From positions 124,001-188,000 of the forward strand of contig JAULBX010021076.1 in NCBI GenBank assembly GCA_032358255.1: a stretch of DNA of 64,000 nucleotides. Reading direction: 5' to 3'. Source of the stretch: Heterotrichella gracilis (Eukaryota; Sar; Xanthophyceae; Tribonematales; Xanthonemataceae). Position numbers and translations under genes: made by a program. The notes beneath the pieces are model-generated. The model saw only the letters and a program-made list of their open reading frames with translations. It was not told where the DNA came from and made no database searches. Shown one piece after another: positions 21,401-32,600 of this stretch; position 1 is the first letter of the stretch; each line of letters begins with the position of its first letter.

Positions 21401-23102
21401 TCACATCGAGACCCTCGCCCCCCCCCGCCACCACCACCAACCACCTCCCCCGCCACAAGCAGCAGGCGCCGCAGCAGCAGCAGCAGCAGCAACAGCCGCC
21501 GCAGCAGGGTTGGAAGGGGGGCAATCAGCACGTGGGGTCAAACTGGGGAGGTCCCAACTGGGCAAACGGTGCAGGGCAGGTGGGTGGGAATTATTACTTT
21601 ATTTATTGTTACAGGGCAGGTGCGTGGGGATACATTGTGCAGGTTGACGGGTTGTATCATCTTAAACTTCCTTTGGGTGGGGTGCACGGGGTAGGTGCGT
21701 AAGGAGTATATTTTGGAGGAAAAACAGGTTTTGGGGGCACTAGTAAAGGGTTTTGCTTTAGTGTAGGGTTTTGGTCCTCATGAGGGGTTTGGCCTTATAA
21801 GGGTGTAGGGGGATCACTCATTCCAGGGTATTGACATTCATTTGGGGTAAACCATAGACAGCTGCCGCATGCTTGCCACTGCGCATGCGCGGGGTTACTG
21901 ATCAACCACGAAAGACCTTCCACCTCCCCTGTCCTACCTCTCTCACCCGGCTCGCCCTCCCTTCCGCCGTCCGGGGGGGGGGGGGGGGGGGGGGGGGGGC
22001 GGGGGGGGCGGGGGGGGGCGGGGCGGNNNNNNNNNNCCCCCCACCCCCCCCTCCGCCCCCCTGGTCCGCCAGCCCCACCCCAAGGACTGCGGCCAGTGGC
22101 ACATGCGCTTCATTGTGGCAGCACAGAAGGATCTGGCGGCAAAGCACCAGGTGGTGTTCAAGTGCGTGGCCTCAAACCCTAACCGCAAAACCCTACACCC
22201 TAAAATGCCTATACAAAGCTGACTGTGCAGCATTAGGTGGTGATAAAGTGTGAAACCTCAATACCGTATTCGCAAACCCCTAACCTGAATTTCTACACCC
22301 TAACCAGCCAGTAAGGACCTGTTTGCATTTCACAGATGGTGTACCCTGAAATTTGCAGGCTTGTCCATGTCTGCTGTGTTTGCCTGGCCTTGACTGCCGC
22401 CTCAACCCTGAAGTCTATCCGCTAAACCCTAACTTCAAAACCCTAAACCCTGCAGGCTTGTCCACGACGTGCTGTCTGGCCCCGAGCGCCGCCTGTTCAA
22501 CGAGCAGTATGTGCCATGGCTCAATGACGCCACGCCGCTGCGCCAGGAGCAGGAGTTCTACACCCTACAAGGGTATTTGGAGCTGGAGGAGGAGGGCGGG
22601 TGGGAGGAGAGCAAGGTGGGTGGGAACCCTACGCCTAGGCTGTGGACCCTAGTGGGGTATTGGGCGCTGGGGCAGGAGGTCAGTGCCCTACAAGGGTGTG
22701 TGGACCTGGAAGAGGTGCGGGTGGGGGGAGAGCAAGGCAGGGTAACATACCCTAGGTAGGGTGTCAATTAAAGTGGGCGCTGGGATAGTACGGCCTTCGT
22801 TGAGGCCTGGAGCGCTCACCCAGTGCGGGGTGTGGGTGCACTGTACCTTAGCAAGGGTTTTGTGAGCTTGCCTGCTGGTGCACCATTTCTGGCACCCTGG
22901 CGTCGATTTGCGCCACAGGGGTCACATTGCACCACCACCCACATTTCTGCGTATGTGCTCCTGCATTGACCTCAATTTGGCCCCTTGCCCCCTCCAGGTA
23001 CATTTGCGGGAGTACGTGATGGGGGTGCTGGCGCGCGACGCGCGCATTCAGGAGGCCATGCTGGTGCGCCAGGCGGCGCCCCCGCCAGTGGAGGCGGCGT
23101 GA
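18475..23102 (+). CDS. MBD-domain (methyl-CpG-binding-like) nuclear protein (9 exons)
   Basis: Exons: 18475-18547, 19042-19238, 19643-19822, 20185-20386, 20679-20869, 21316-21579, 22073-22161, 22456-22615 and 22998-23102; all phases agree and the product is 486 residues. The start has a good Kozak context (GCCGCCATGG). Exon 2 encodes an MBD-like fold, LPAGWRAEIKLRRSGDETRR then DTYYISPEGTRLNSK, the canonical W-x-R...Y-Y-x-S-P-x-G pattern. Exon 3 is Gly/Asn/Asp-rich and ends in a basic KKRPRLTIK segment that could be a nuclear signal. Exon 4 has a Cys-rich stretch (CRCPPC) followed by FERHVGSRAKKWRSSIKVE, reminiscent of SAND/TPL-binding-type FExHxG domains. Exon 6 has a polyglutamine run. Exons 7-9 are helical and unrecognised. 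Likely a chromatin reader; methyl-DNA binding is inferred. Nearly every intron holds exon echoes. Confidence 0.78.
18752..18963 (+). repeat. Two echoes of the MBD exon (exon 2)
   Basis: A short one starts near 18752 and hits an in-frame TAG at once. A long one (18855-18963), preceded by CTGCAG, keeps the MBD frame for about 36 codons but with several amino-acid changes. Each echo is followed by an AACCCTGACAAAA...CCTCCCCTGCAG unit, like the real acceptor. Confidence 0.9.
19388..19480 (+). repeat. Echo of MBD exon-2 end plus intron start
   Basis: TTCCCTATCCCCTTGTTTAAGGTGGGGATT repeats the exon-2/donor junction at 19218-19248 in diverged form, and similarity continues into the intron (TTATTATTGAGGAGTGGACT). 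Confidence 0.75.
19999..20090 (+). repeat. Degenerate echo of MBD exon 4
   Basis: GGGCCTGTTTGATACCAACA and GATGCTCGCATGCCAGCGCC match exon-4 positions 20211-20260 with many differences. A still weaker copy with an acceptor lies at 19919-19960. Confidence 0.7.
20509..20678 (+). repeat. Two echoes of MBD exon-5 start
   Basis: TTTTCAGATGACCCCC (near 20503) and TTTTCCAGATGACCATCC (near 20572) precede the true acceptor TTTTCCAGATGAACCCCC. The second keeps similarity through CTTTGGCCATTGACCCCTAC. Confidence 0.8.
20925..21195 (+). repeat. Echoes of MBD exon-5 end and exon-6 start
   Basis: 20925-20971 repeats GCCAGCCAGGACTACAAGG through CAG|GTAAGGGT. 21132-21195 repeats the first ~60 bases of exon 6 (GACCTGCACCAGGAGGAGCC) and then runs into TGA. 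Confidence 0.9.
21974..22070. other. Poly-G / gap / poly-C region
   Basis: A G-dominated run (21974-22026), then 10 N (22027-22036), then a C-rich run. The C-rich side doubles as the polypyrimidine tract of exon 7. The abrupt G-to-C switch at the gap suggests a poorly resolved homopolymer. Confidence 0.85.
22365..22415 (+). repeat. Echo of MBD exon-8 start
   Basis: TGCAGGCTTGTCCATGTCTG and following bases repeat the acceptor and first ~45 bases of exon 8 (22456) with scattered changes; CCCTAAACCCT lies between copy and exon. Confidence 0.8.
22640..22740 (+). repeat. Echo of MBD exon-8 end
   Basis: CCCTACAAGGGTGTGTGGACC and GGGGGGAGAGCAAGG repeat exon-8 positions 22562-22615 in diverged form. 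Confidence 0.75.
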
Positions 23103-25044
23103 CTGCAAAGCCCTTGGCTAGGGTTCCCCAATGCTGGAGCAGTTCCCCTCAGCCTAAACCCTACACCCCACATGCAGCTGGGGGTGTAGCTGGGGGCGTA
23201 CCCAACCACCAACGCCCCGACACATCGATCATATGTCACCAACGCCTCTCAATTGGAGACAACTCATGGCTGGCTGGCGCCTCGACTGCCAGAGGAGCTC
23301 AAAGGCTCAAAAGCGAGCTTGATCCTCACTTTGACTTGATCATGTTTGTTTGTATATGTATCCCAACTCAGTGCTTTGACCGACCAATGACCACCCACCA
23401 AGCCCAGCAGCGCTACCGCACCTTTTCCATGTCACTCGACTGTGCAAGCCACCTTGGCCCCCCCGTCTAGGTGTCACACAGTGCTACTGCTGGAGTCTAA
23501 GAGTAGCAAGCACTGGCCCCTTGGGTGCCAATCGCAATAGTATTGCATGGGCATACCCTGGTGCAGGGATTGGATTGTTGCTGGGTGCATGTACGTCTCG
23601 TTAAGATACTGACAGTGTGTTGATTATACCCTAGCCTTTATGAGATCCGGGACTTTTGACAGCTAGTGTTTTCTTGGAATGGATGCACCTCCCTTGAATG
23701 CGCCTGACCATGGCGCCAACAGCACGTATACCCTATAGCAGGGTTTTGACACCACCGTTTGTTTCTTTTCTTTTCACCACTGGCAGTTCGAACTACAGTT
23801 GACACAAGTTGCCACTGAATGGCAAGTGATCTAGGTGAAGTATTAGGAAGCCCGCCGTGCCATTGCACACTCAATACCATGCTTCTGATGTGCAGACCTG
23901 AGTCACTATTCAACGAGGGGCAGTATGCAATGTGTGCACCAGAAGTCACCTACACACAACCAGCTCGTACTGCGGCAGGCAAGGGATGAGGAGGGAGGGG
24001 TGGCAGGTGCAGGGGGGTGTAAACCCGCCTGTTTCCACAGCAATTGGACAGTAAGGAGAGGGTTTGACCTGTAAACTCACCAAACAAGTTGTTACAAACA
24101 AGGCAGTTGGAAACCCTGCGCACAACAGGTGGCAACTGATCAGAGTTGTGTGACCATGACAACAAAAGGTTGAGAATACAGCACACGCACTACACACAAG
24201 GAAAGGCGGAATAATACAATAAGCACACGGCAACACACTAAGCTGCGGCAAAAGCTCACTGCAGCAACTGGCAGTCTGGGAAGAGAACTGCCCTTGGTAT
24301 TGTACACACGCAAGGAAAAACTCTCAACTTGGCCTCGGTACCTAGGCCCAGCATGTACTACTACATCAAGACAAGAACATATAAGTACACGTTTGGCAAA
24401 CACACACCGTCACTCTCCAACGGTTGCCAATACACACAGTCGCGAAGCACATCCAGAAACAAGGTGCATAGACATACAAAGGAATATTGAGAGCTCCTGA
24501 AAGTGGATACCTTGCAGGGAGAACTAGTCGCTCACAGGCAAAACACTGTAAGCAGACATTCACACTGCAATGGGAAACTGCTGAAGAAAAGCATACTGCC
24601 TGCGCTGCTGATAGCGGTGTAGCACGCAATTGCATTCCTGCATATTGCAGTGTACAGGCAATTGAATTCCCCCCATCCTAGCCAGCAAGTCAGTCGCAGG
24701 TATCGGACCAGGTGAAAAAATGACTGAAATTTTGAGGGTGGTCCGCCCAGGCAGCAGCCCCCATACCACCAGGTACAGGCCGAAGTTTGGCCCTGGCCAG
24801 TAACCACACTCCCCATTCTCATCCAGCTCCTGTGGTGGTACAAACCCACTGTGTCAAGTGCGGGTCCACTGCCCAGCAGCTCCTCCACGGTGCCAAGAGG
24901 GGCGCTGCCGCCTACCAGCGCTGGGGGTGCCCTGCAGTTGGCTGCGGCTCCTCCACGGCGCCAGGAAAGGTGCCGTGGGTGACCTCCACTTGGCCGCAGC
25001 TCCTCATAACAACAGCGCCAGGGGACACGCCACGGGGGGGCGGC
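23103..25044. other. Convergent intergenic region, MBD gene / cathepsin
   Basis: About 1.9 kb between two stop codons. No conserved peptide, tRNA or repeat is recognisable. Lower GC than the genes. Confidence 0.5.
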
Positions 25045-27124
25045 CTAGCGCGCCGCGCTGGTTGGCTGCAGCTTCTTCATGGTGCCAAAGCCCAGCTCGT
25101 TGGCGTTGCGCCAGCCCGCGGGCACCGCCCACCCGCAGCTCTCCTCGATGGCCAGGTTGTACTGGTTGCCGGTGCCGTCCAGGGCCGCCGAGGTGACGAT
25201 GCGGAAGAAGCCGTGCTCGCCCCAGGGCCTGCCCCAGCTGTTGCGCACAATCCTGGCGCACAAGACAAGAGGGTCAGGGCAGGGTGGGTGAACCCTAAAC
25301 CCTACGAGCTGTGGTTCAGCCTGCCCCAGCTGTTGCGCAAAATCCTGGCGCACAATACAAGAGGGGCAGGGTAGGGTAACCCTAAACCCTACCACCGAAC
25401 AGGCTGTGGTTCAGCCATGACAAGGCAGGCAAGCACCTCACAACTCGTAGGCTCAATAGGAAGCAGGGCTTGTGCGGGGTACACTCTCCGGACCAGGGGT
25501 GGGTGCCAGGACTCACCAGTACTCGATGCCGTCCTCTGAGCCCCAGCCCACCACGCTAATGATGTGGTTGATGTTGGCCATGAGCTTCTTCTCGTGGTAG
25601 ATCCCGCCGGTGTAGGCATCCAGGCCGTCGGTGGCGTCAATGCCGCAGGAGATGGGCCCGCGCGCGGCGATCTCGGCCTTCATGGCATGGCGCCCGCTCA
25701 CGCGCCCGTGCTCGCTCACGGTCAGCCTCTGGTACTGCTCCAGGGGCTCGCAGCCCGCCCCGGGCCAGCAGGTGTAGCACTGGTGCTCCGAGTTGCAGGT
25801 CTGGTCCACTGCCACGTAGTTGTTGCAGGTCTCATCGGGGATGCCGTACTTTGCAGCGTACTCATACACCTTGCCGTCCCAGCCTGCGGTGGGTGGGAGA
25901 GCGCGGGATTGAGGAACAACCCAAACAGCATGAGGCTTGGTCTAACACCACAGATACCGGCAGTGTGTGGCAGCGGGAGGAGGTTGAGCAGGTGGAAGAG
26001 CATAGCAGGAAAGAGTCTTGATGGAACAACACAGAAACCAGCTCTGTGTGACAGCGGGAGGAAACCGAGCAGGGAGAAGCAGCGGCAGGCAGGTTGAGCA
26101 ATGGCAAGGGTTTAGGGTTTGGAGTGGCACCTCCATGGCAGCTGCCTGCGTTGCCACAGTCCACCACGTTCTGCACAGACAGGTAGGCAGAGGGCCACGC
26201 GCCGCCGCGCATCACGTTGGTCCTGTCTGCCAGGCTAGACGTGGAGCCCATGGCCCAGCAGGAGCCACTGCAAACCGTGTACAAGAATCTGTGAGCGGGA
26301 GGCATGGGAAAGCAAGCCCAGTTCCAGCCAGTACCTAGGATGTCAACAGAAAAGGGGCACCAACTACGGTGGTTTACTCACCAGTACACTGGGATGTGCT
26401 GGTTGCGAGTTGTGCTGCAGTAGTTTGTGCCGTTCACGTTGCGCCTGTACATGGACATGCCAGGGGTTAGAATGGACAAGCTGCTACCATATGAATCCAA
26501 CAAAGCACGGTGCCTCAACAAGCATTCAGACAGCTTAAATCCATACAGACACAGCGACAGGTTGCCAAAACAGCTTTGTATGTTCACTTGGTGGTTCCAA
26601 GAAAGTGCTTACCAGTCCCATCCTGTTGGGAGGTCCTTCTCGGCGATGTACTCGTGAGGCTGTGGGTTTTTGCTGCAGGCACATACATGGAAGGTTAGTC
26701 CTCACGAAACCTTGCAATAGAAGCCCTTTTGCATCAAACAAGCCCAGCGGCTGACGTTGCCAGATTACCCTTGCACAACGCATTGGAAGGTCATGGTGGG
26801 TGACAAGGTTTCGTTCAATGCTTAGCAGCAACGACCAGGTGAAGGGCATATCCTAGCCAAACAGTTCAAACCGCGTCAAGTAGCAAGAGTTCATCACACT
26901 GCGGCCGACGCTTTCGACACAACTTCCATACCCCCTCGGCACCTGTCTGACAAGGCAATTTGAACTCACATCAGGGGCTGGTACTCGGGGTCGGCGTTAA
27001 TGGTCACAGCACGCCTGCTGGGCTTTGAGTCCGCCGAGTTAGCGCCAGGCCCAACGAGCAAGGTGCTAGCCAGGCACTGAGATACACACACAGAAACAAG
27101 TGCCAACACGACGAGGGACTTCAT
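25045..27124 (-). CDS. Cathepsin Z/X-type cysteine protease (papain family, 6 exons)
   Basis: Secreted or vacuolar/lysosomal papain-family (C1A) peptidase; cathepsin Z types act mainly as carboxypeptidases. Exons: 27124-26970, 26672-26613, 26444-26382, 26267-26131, 25883-25517 and 25252-25045; phases agree and the product is 329 residues. An N-terminal signal peptide ([20 protein letters not shown]) leads into a short propeptide. The mature start is [32 protein letters not shown] carries the oxyanion Gln and the catalytic Cys near residue 96; the catalytic His is in [11 protein letters not shown] and the Asn in [24 protein letters not shown] and [17 protein letters not shown] are diagnostic of cathepsin Z rather than L or B. 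The HIP triplet before the active site matches the cathepsin Z mini-loop. An echo of the exon-6 start lies in intron 5. Confidence 0.95.
25322..25412 (-). repeat. Echo of cathepsin exon-6 start in intron 5
   Basis: CCCCAGCTGTTGCGCAAAAT and the following TCCTGGCGCACAATACAAGA repeat 25232-25275 (exon-6 start plus acceptor). Similarity continues through ACCCTAAACCCTAC to GGCTGTGGTTCAGCC. Confidence 0.88.
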
Positions 27125-28047
27125 GATGAAGACTTGGAGCTGAAACGCTGGGACCCACAGGGCTTATTGCGACGAAGCGGTGGCAGATGCCCCTTATGAA
27201 GCAACCTACCCCACACAGGTCGTCACGGACTGAAAGGTGGCGCTGATTTTTCAAACTTCGGCTTGCAAACCTTCTGTTTTATCTGCTGACGAGCCGAACC
27301 ACAGATCCAGATTGGCAAGGTGGGCACTTGCACATGCAGGGGAAGGTGGAACTTGAAAGCCCTAGCCTAGGGTGTCTGCTGCTTAGGGGGTGATGGCTGT
27401 GCCCCTTTTCTGCTGCCCGTTGCTGGTATGACGCGAGGTTACAGGGGGTGTATCACCCTTCACAATCCTGTGCAGGGTGCTGCGCCTCAGCAAAAAACAC
27501 AGGACCATTGGACGCGTACAACGCGTTCAACACGGCATGCCAATCGGCATGCGGCGCTCGGCAAACTGCTGAGCCTGGCTTGCACCCAATCCACCATCTG
27601 TTGTACAAGTATATCGCTGTAAAAACATACCCAAGCCTCCCATCCCCTTACCACCCTATGTACGGCATTCATAAACCACCTTGCTGCAAGCAAACAACCA
27701 AACAGTGCATGTCCATGCTGAATGTGTGCCAAGATTTTGAACGAGCCGCACAATAAGACACTGCCGGCTCAAGGCTTATGATTATGTGGCTTTAATTTGC
27801 TGAACACCGCACCGAGTAGCTTGGGCCAGGCAGCGCACAGGCCAACAGGCACATGTCATTGATGCACCCAACCATAGAACACACGGCCCTAAATGGGCAC
27901 CGGCCAGCCAATAACACACGACCTTTTGTTCAGGAGGCAGCTGATAGAGTCCATGTTCCTGCCGCAATGGATTATTCCTTGTTTGAAATACCGACCGCTG
28001 ATGGTTGCCCCATGCCCTGGTTGCATCAAATGTGTGTGTGCACCTGG
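27125..28047. other. Intergenic region upstream of the cathepsin gene
   Basis: About 0.9 kb holding the cathepsin promoter and the 3' flank of the STEEP1-like gene. No coding or RNA feature is supported. Confidence 0.5.
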
Positions 28048-29620
28048 CTACTTCTTGCCTGCCCTCTCGGACCGTGCCTGGAACTCAGGGGCGCTGTATC
28101 CCTGCCCCGTCTGCATCGCCCGCTGCAGCTTGTCATACACCTCTGTGGGGGCCATCTGCTGCACCATCAGCAGCTTGTGCCGCGTGCTCTCACCTGCACA
28201 TACATGTGGGGAGGGTGGGTCAGGGGAGACGCAGTGGCCAAGTGGATAGGCTGTGAGCGGTGTGGCAGGGCAGCAGGTGCACGCAGCTGGGCTTGGACGC
28301 GCACAAATGGTCATATGCTCTTGAAGGCGTCAATCACAACCCTGCGAATGCATGACATAGACACAAGCCAAACCCTTCATTCACCTACATAATCCATGCA
28401 CCACTGCATCCGCGTAAGGCCAGTGCGCACCCCAAGCCCCTTGAGCTTCCTGTCAGCACCACAGCTGACCCGCGCCTCTCACGAGTGTTTAAGGTTTTGT
28501 GTTTAGGGTTTAGGGTTTAGGCGCGCACCTCTCACCAGGGTCAGCTGCGACAGCCGCACCCCCAGCACGCCACGCAGGAACTGCACCAGCTCCTCATTGG
28601 CTTCCGGGTTGGCGATGGCGGCTGTGATCTGCAGCCGCACGTAGTCGGCAGTGATCTTCAGCAGCAGCGCCTTGTCAGCGCGGTCGTCCACCTCCAGAGC
28701 CAGCTGGCAGGTGTTGTCGGGCAGCTGCAGGATGCAGGGGGGCACCGGCACCTCCCCCGCCGTCCCGTCTTGCAGTGCAAAGGCGGTCAGCGCGTTGTCG
28801 TAGATGTACAGGTACCTGGGGGAGAAAGCGAGGGTTAGCAACTTGTGAGCGGCGGACATGGCGTGCCAGCTGGCAGCCTAGATTTGGGCCAGCTGAAGTC
28901 GCTCTCAAATTACACATTTATCTGGGTTAATTGAAGTCAGTATGATACACATGGCGTGAGGCACTGCCAATGCACAAAGGAGGGAGGGTGGTCCTAACAG
29001 CACCCTAAGGGTGGTTGGTAGCAGGGGGGCCCGGAATTACAAGGCAAGGCAGCCGTCTCACCTGCCCTCCGGCTCTGGTTTGTACGCCACTGGTAGCCGC
29101 CCCATGTTGTACCGGTACTGCCGCTCGATGGCGCCACTCTCCCGCCTGATGAGCTTGGTGCCGCCATCAGAGGTGTACAGCTTGGTGGTGTACCTGCAGG
29201 TGGGGCAAGCAGCCAGTGCAGGGTAAATGCAATGGGTTGACATGATGCTTTCCACGCACCAAACTGGCGCCAGAGTTCAATCTGACTGAGAACAATTTGA
29301 TGGGTGTGCCTACCGGGTGATGTATGCCATCAAATCATGGGTGGGAACGACGCTTTGCCAGGCAACAAAATGATGGCAGCTCAATCTATGAAGTGCAGAT
29401 GTGAGAACGCTGTGCCCAGCTGTTTTGAGGGCACCCACTTATGGCAGTCGATGACAATGGCTTTGTCTGTGCGCCTGCGCGGCAGCTTGAATATGTTTGT
29501 GTCGATGGTGAGAACATGGCGGCCGCTGTACTTGCAGTAGTACACATGCACCTCCTGGCTTGGCCCCTCCCCTTGCGGTGCGTCTTCGCTGCTGTAGGTC
29601 AAGGTGGCTCTGCGCGGCAT
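28048..29620 (-). CDS. STEEP1-domain / DUF167 (YggU-like) fusion protein (4 exons)
   Basis: Exons: 29620-29439, 29193-29062, 28815-28529 and 28193-28048 (TAG); phases 2/2/1 agree and the product is 248 residues. The N-terminal ~105 residues match the STEEP1 (CXorf56) family: TYSSEDAPQG, VHVYYCKYSGRHVLTIDTNI, KLPRRRTDKAIVID, then IERQYRYNMGRLPVAY. The C-terminal half is DUF167: LEVDDRADKALLLKITADYV, ANPEANEELVQFLRGVLGV, and LVRGESTRHKLLMVQ, the conserved G-E-[TS]-x-R-H-K ending. The same domain order and similar length occur in land-plant proteins, so the fusion is ancestral. Human STEEP1 promotes STING exit from the ER; the role of the plant/algal form is unknown, and a similar function is not implied. 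Confidence 0.93.
28499..28521. repeat. TTTAGGG heptamer array in STEEP1-like intron 3
   Basis: Three perfect plant-type telomeric heptamers in a row (GTTTAGGGTTTAGGGTTTAG), beside the exon-3 donor of a minus-strand gene; here the transcript carries the C-rich strand. Confidence 0.9.
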
Positions 29621-32600
29621 CGGGGCTCAACGCCTGGCCGGGAGGGCAGAGGGCCAAGGGTTGTGTGGCTCCGTACAAGAGGTTGGGCTGCCTGGGTTTG
29701 AGAGAAGGCTGCCCAACTAAACCAATTATTGGGTCAGCTGCACATGGTTGCGCTGCGGCTGGATGACGGTTGTGGCGCTATGCGCTGTTGCCGCTTGGCT
29801 CAACCAGGAAGTGAGGCCTGAGCTGTGGCACCAGGCTTTGACCTGTAAGCACCGCGAATACTTGACTAGGATGGAAGAAGCAAGTGAGTCCAATTTGCTT
29901 TCAAGCTTGTCAACGCATATGTAGGCTGCAGTGTCATATGCAGTTCCTTCTGGGCGTTAGGCGTTAGGGTTACATATTCCTCAGACCCAACAGGGATAAG
30001 CACCAGAGCAGTTGCTACAGATAGCGAGCTGCTTAAAACAGAGTGTCGGAGGGTTGTGTTGGATATACCTTGTCAGAGTCTGAGGAATATGTAACGCCTA
30101 TGGCTGCAGAGTGGCCCCCAGCACCTAGTGTGCTGTTCTTCTAACTGCGCAATAGATAAGTCTCGCTGTATGCATGCATATGTGATGCATGGTGTTGTTC
30201 TTCAGTTTGGACGGGAATATGGGATAACAGAGAGTAAATGAACCCAGTGAACACCAAGTGCAAGCTGCGGTACTTACGTTTACACCGCACTGACGACAAG
30301 GACCAAACCCTGAATGCATGCATGCACGTGGCCAAAGAAAGTATAACGAGGCACGCGGCAACAGTACAGGTGGACAATACACTCTTCCCCCCAATAATTA
30401 GAGTGATGTCAATAGCTGTTTTGCGGCGCAAGTCTCCGACAACGTACCCCTCATATACCCATACAGTGGACTGGCGGGCAGTTGAGATACTGTGAAAGTC
30501 ACTTGCATGCAATACTTCAAGCGTCCCAGCCGCACTTGCTCAAGCTCACGTAAGCCTGAAGTTAGGGGCACTTTGCTGCCTCAGCCTCGTTAGATTAGTT
30601 TGCAACATGCAATGCAAGCATACAGCGAACACATCAAGTACTTGCATGCACTCAAGGGTTTTCCCACTGCAAGGCGCACAGTGCAAGGGCAACTTGCAAG
30701 GTGCGTGCAATCCCACACAGCAGGGTTCTTGGTATGAACCTGCAAAGGTCTTGTGCTTCTACTGCTGAGTTACTCCGCTGGCGAAACTGTTCTGGCCCTG
30801 CTGTATGCTGCCTGGGCGCGGCCCAGCAGTGAGTGTACAGGTGGGGTTGTAATGAAAGACATTCTTCCACCTGCCCAAAAACTAGAAGGGTAGTTGAACC
30901 CAGACTCTCGGCATGCTCCACTGAGCTCCCATGACAGCCTGCTTGCCAGCGCCCTGGTATGCTGCTCTGGGCAGTACCAGGGAGGTAGCTGCAGCGGCTT
31001 CACAGCACAGTGGCTTGTGTTTATTGGGCTGGAACTACGCAAGCTTGAAGGGTAGGCGGCGGCATGACTGGGAAGAGAAACAACTCCGACATGGGCGCTG
31101 GCATACTGCGGCAGCTAATGGGGCCTTTCAAACAAGCGTATTCCAGCACTCACCGCAAATAGCTATGCGGCTGGCGTCCTGTCGTGCCTGTGACGACGAG
31201 GTGCAACGACAGCCACAGCGCTAGCACAGGGGCACAACCACAACCACAGCCACAGCTTCAGAGCATGGGGCGCAACCACAGCCACAATTAAAGCGCCAGC
31301 GCCTGCACAAGGGCAAGCACCTTCACACTGTAAATTGGACTGGACACCTCAACATAGGTGTGCCAGGTGGTCACTTCCCTGGTATGTGTTGACTTCATGC
31401 AAGCAGCAACCAGCTGCCAACTTGCCAAAATGCCACCTCTTGCGTCTGGACAATGGATGTTGCGCCAGCAGTGTGGCTCGAACGTTGTACACCGCTGCCA
31501 ACCGTTGACGGTGGGGACGTTGGTTTGGTCGGATTTTTGGGGGTTGCTTTGGCAAATTGTGTTTTATCTTGTCCTGCATGTAGGACGCAAGTTGCTGCTT
31601 GCATGCCTTTCCCAGGAAGATCTCAGAAATTGCTCCGCCAACAGCCTATGGTTAGTAAAGATATCGTTGGGCTTTTGCTGTTGTTCTGCTACCATTCTCA
31701 CTTGGCGTGCCCTGGTGCGAGTATTTTGGCTTATTCTAGTGTCCCATTCACACTGTGTTGCATGGACCCCCTTTCTGTCTCCCTACACTTTCTGCCAGGG
31801 CACTGCTGCAGGTAGTAGGTCACTTCCCTCCTAGCACTGCAATAGGCGCATGCATGCACAGCACTGGGTATCCTCAAGCCGTGCTGTGGCAACTCACAGC
31901 AGTGCTGGCCTGGAAGTGCATATGAACCACAATAGGGTCTCATCTTCCTGCAAACTTCGGAAGACTTTGTGAAGGGAAAATGGTTTTTTTTTTCCAGGTG
32001 ATCTGGTACGAAAATCTTTTAGATTCCACAATCAGATTTGGTACCAGAAAGTCGTCAGCATCAGGTGAATTTCACGTGCAACGCAAGGTTTGGTATGGCT
32101 GTCCCGTGGTAGAAGTTGTGCCTTTTTCTTACAAGCTGCAGCAAAAAGCTTTGAAAGCTTGCACTGGCTGCACACATGCAACACAAGCGCATCACGAACC
32201 AGTCGGCTGCTTGGCCTCCTTGCCCCCGCCTGCAAAGCGTCGTTTTGGAGATAGGCACCCCAAGATACCCTGTCTTTCTAGAAGGCTTCAGCGGTCCAGG
32301 CCTTGACGAGGCCCCTGACGGCACCCCCACCAGGAGCATGTGCTTGGTTGCCGGTTGTCCTATACTTAGTCGTGCCTGACGTGGTGCAAGGCATTTGATT
32401 TGGAACGGGCGTACGCTGCTGGACCATCACAAGTTCAGCGTTGCGGACCGGTGCCTGTAGGGGGGGGGTGCCTGGGGGGGCTGTGATCCAAAGAGGTATG
32501 GCTTTACGTGCTTCATGCAGAGTGAAACGTGCACAGTAGGTGTTTGCACGAAGGGGTGAGGTCTTTTCAGTGTAGGTTGAGGGTGTTGAGGCAGCGTTTG

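Noticed and set aside
25045-27124. Cathepsin B or L assignment
   Set aside because: The HIP triplet before the active-site Cys, the [11 protein letters not shown] and [10 protein letters not shown] blocks fit cathepsin Z instead.
28499-28521. TTTAGGG array as a real or interstitial telomere
   Set aside because: Only three perfect units; similar short runs are dispersed in many introns, so this is not a chromosome end or fusion point.
31358-31834. 158-codon open frame in the large intergenic region
   Set aside because: Low-confidence amino-acid composition (many Cys, Trp, Leu), no motif, no neighbouring exons in phase.
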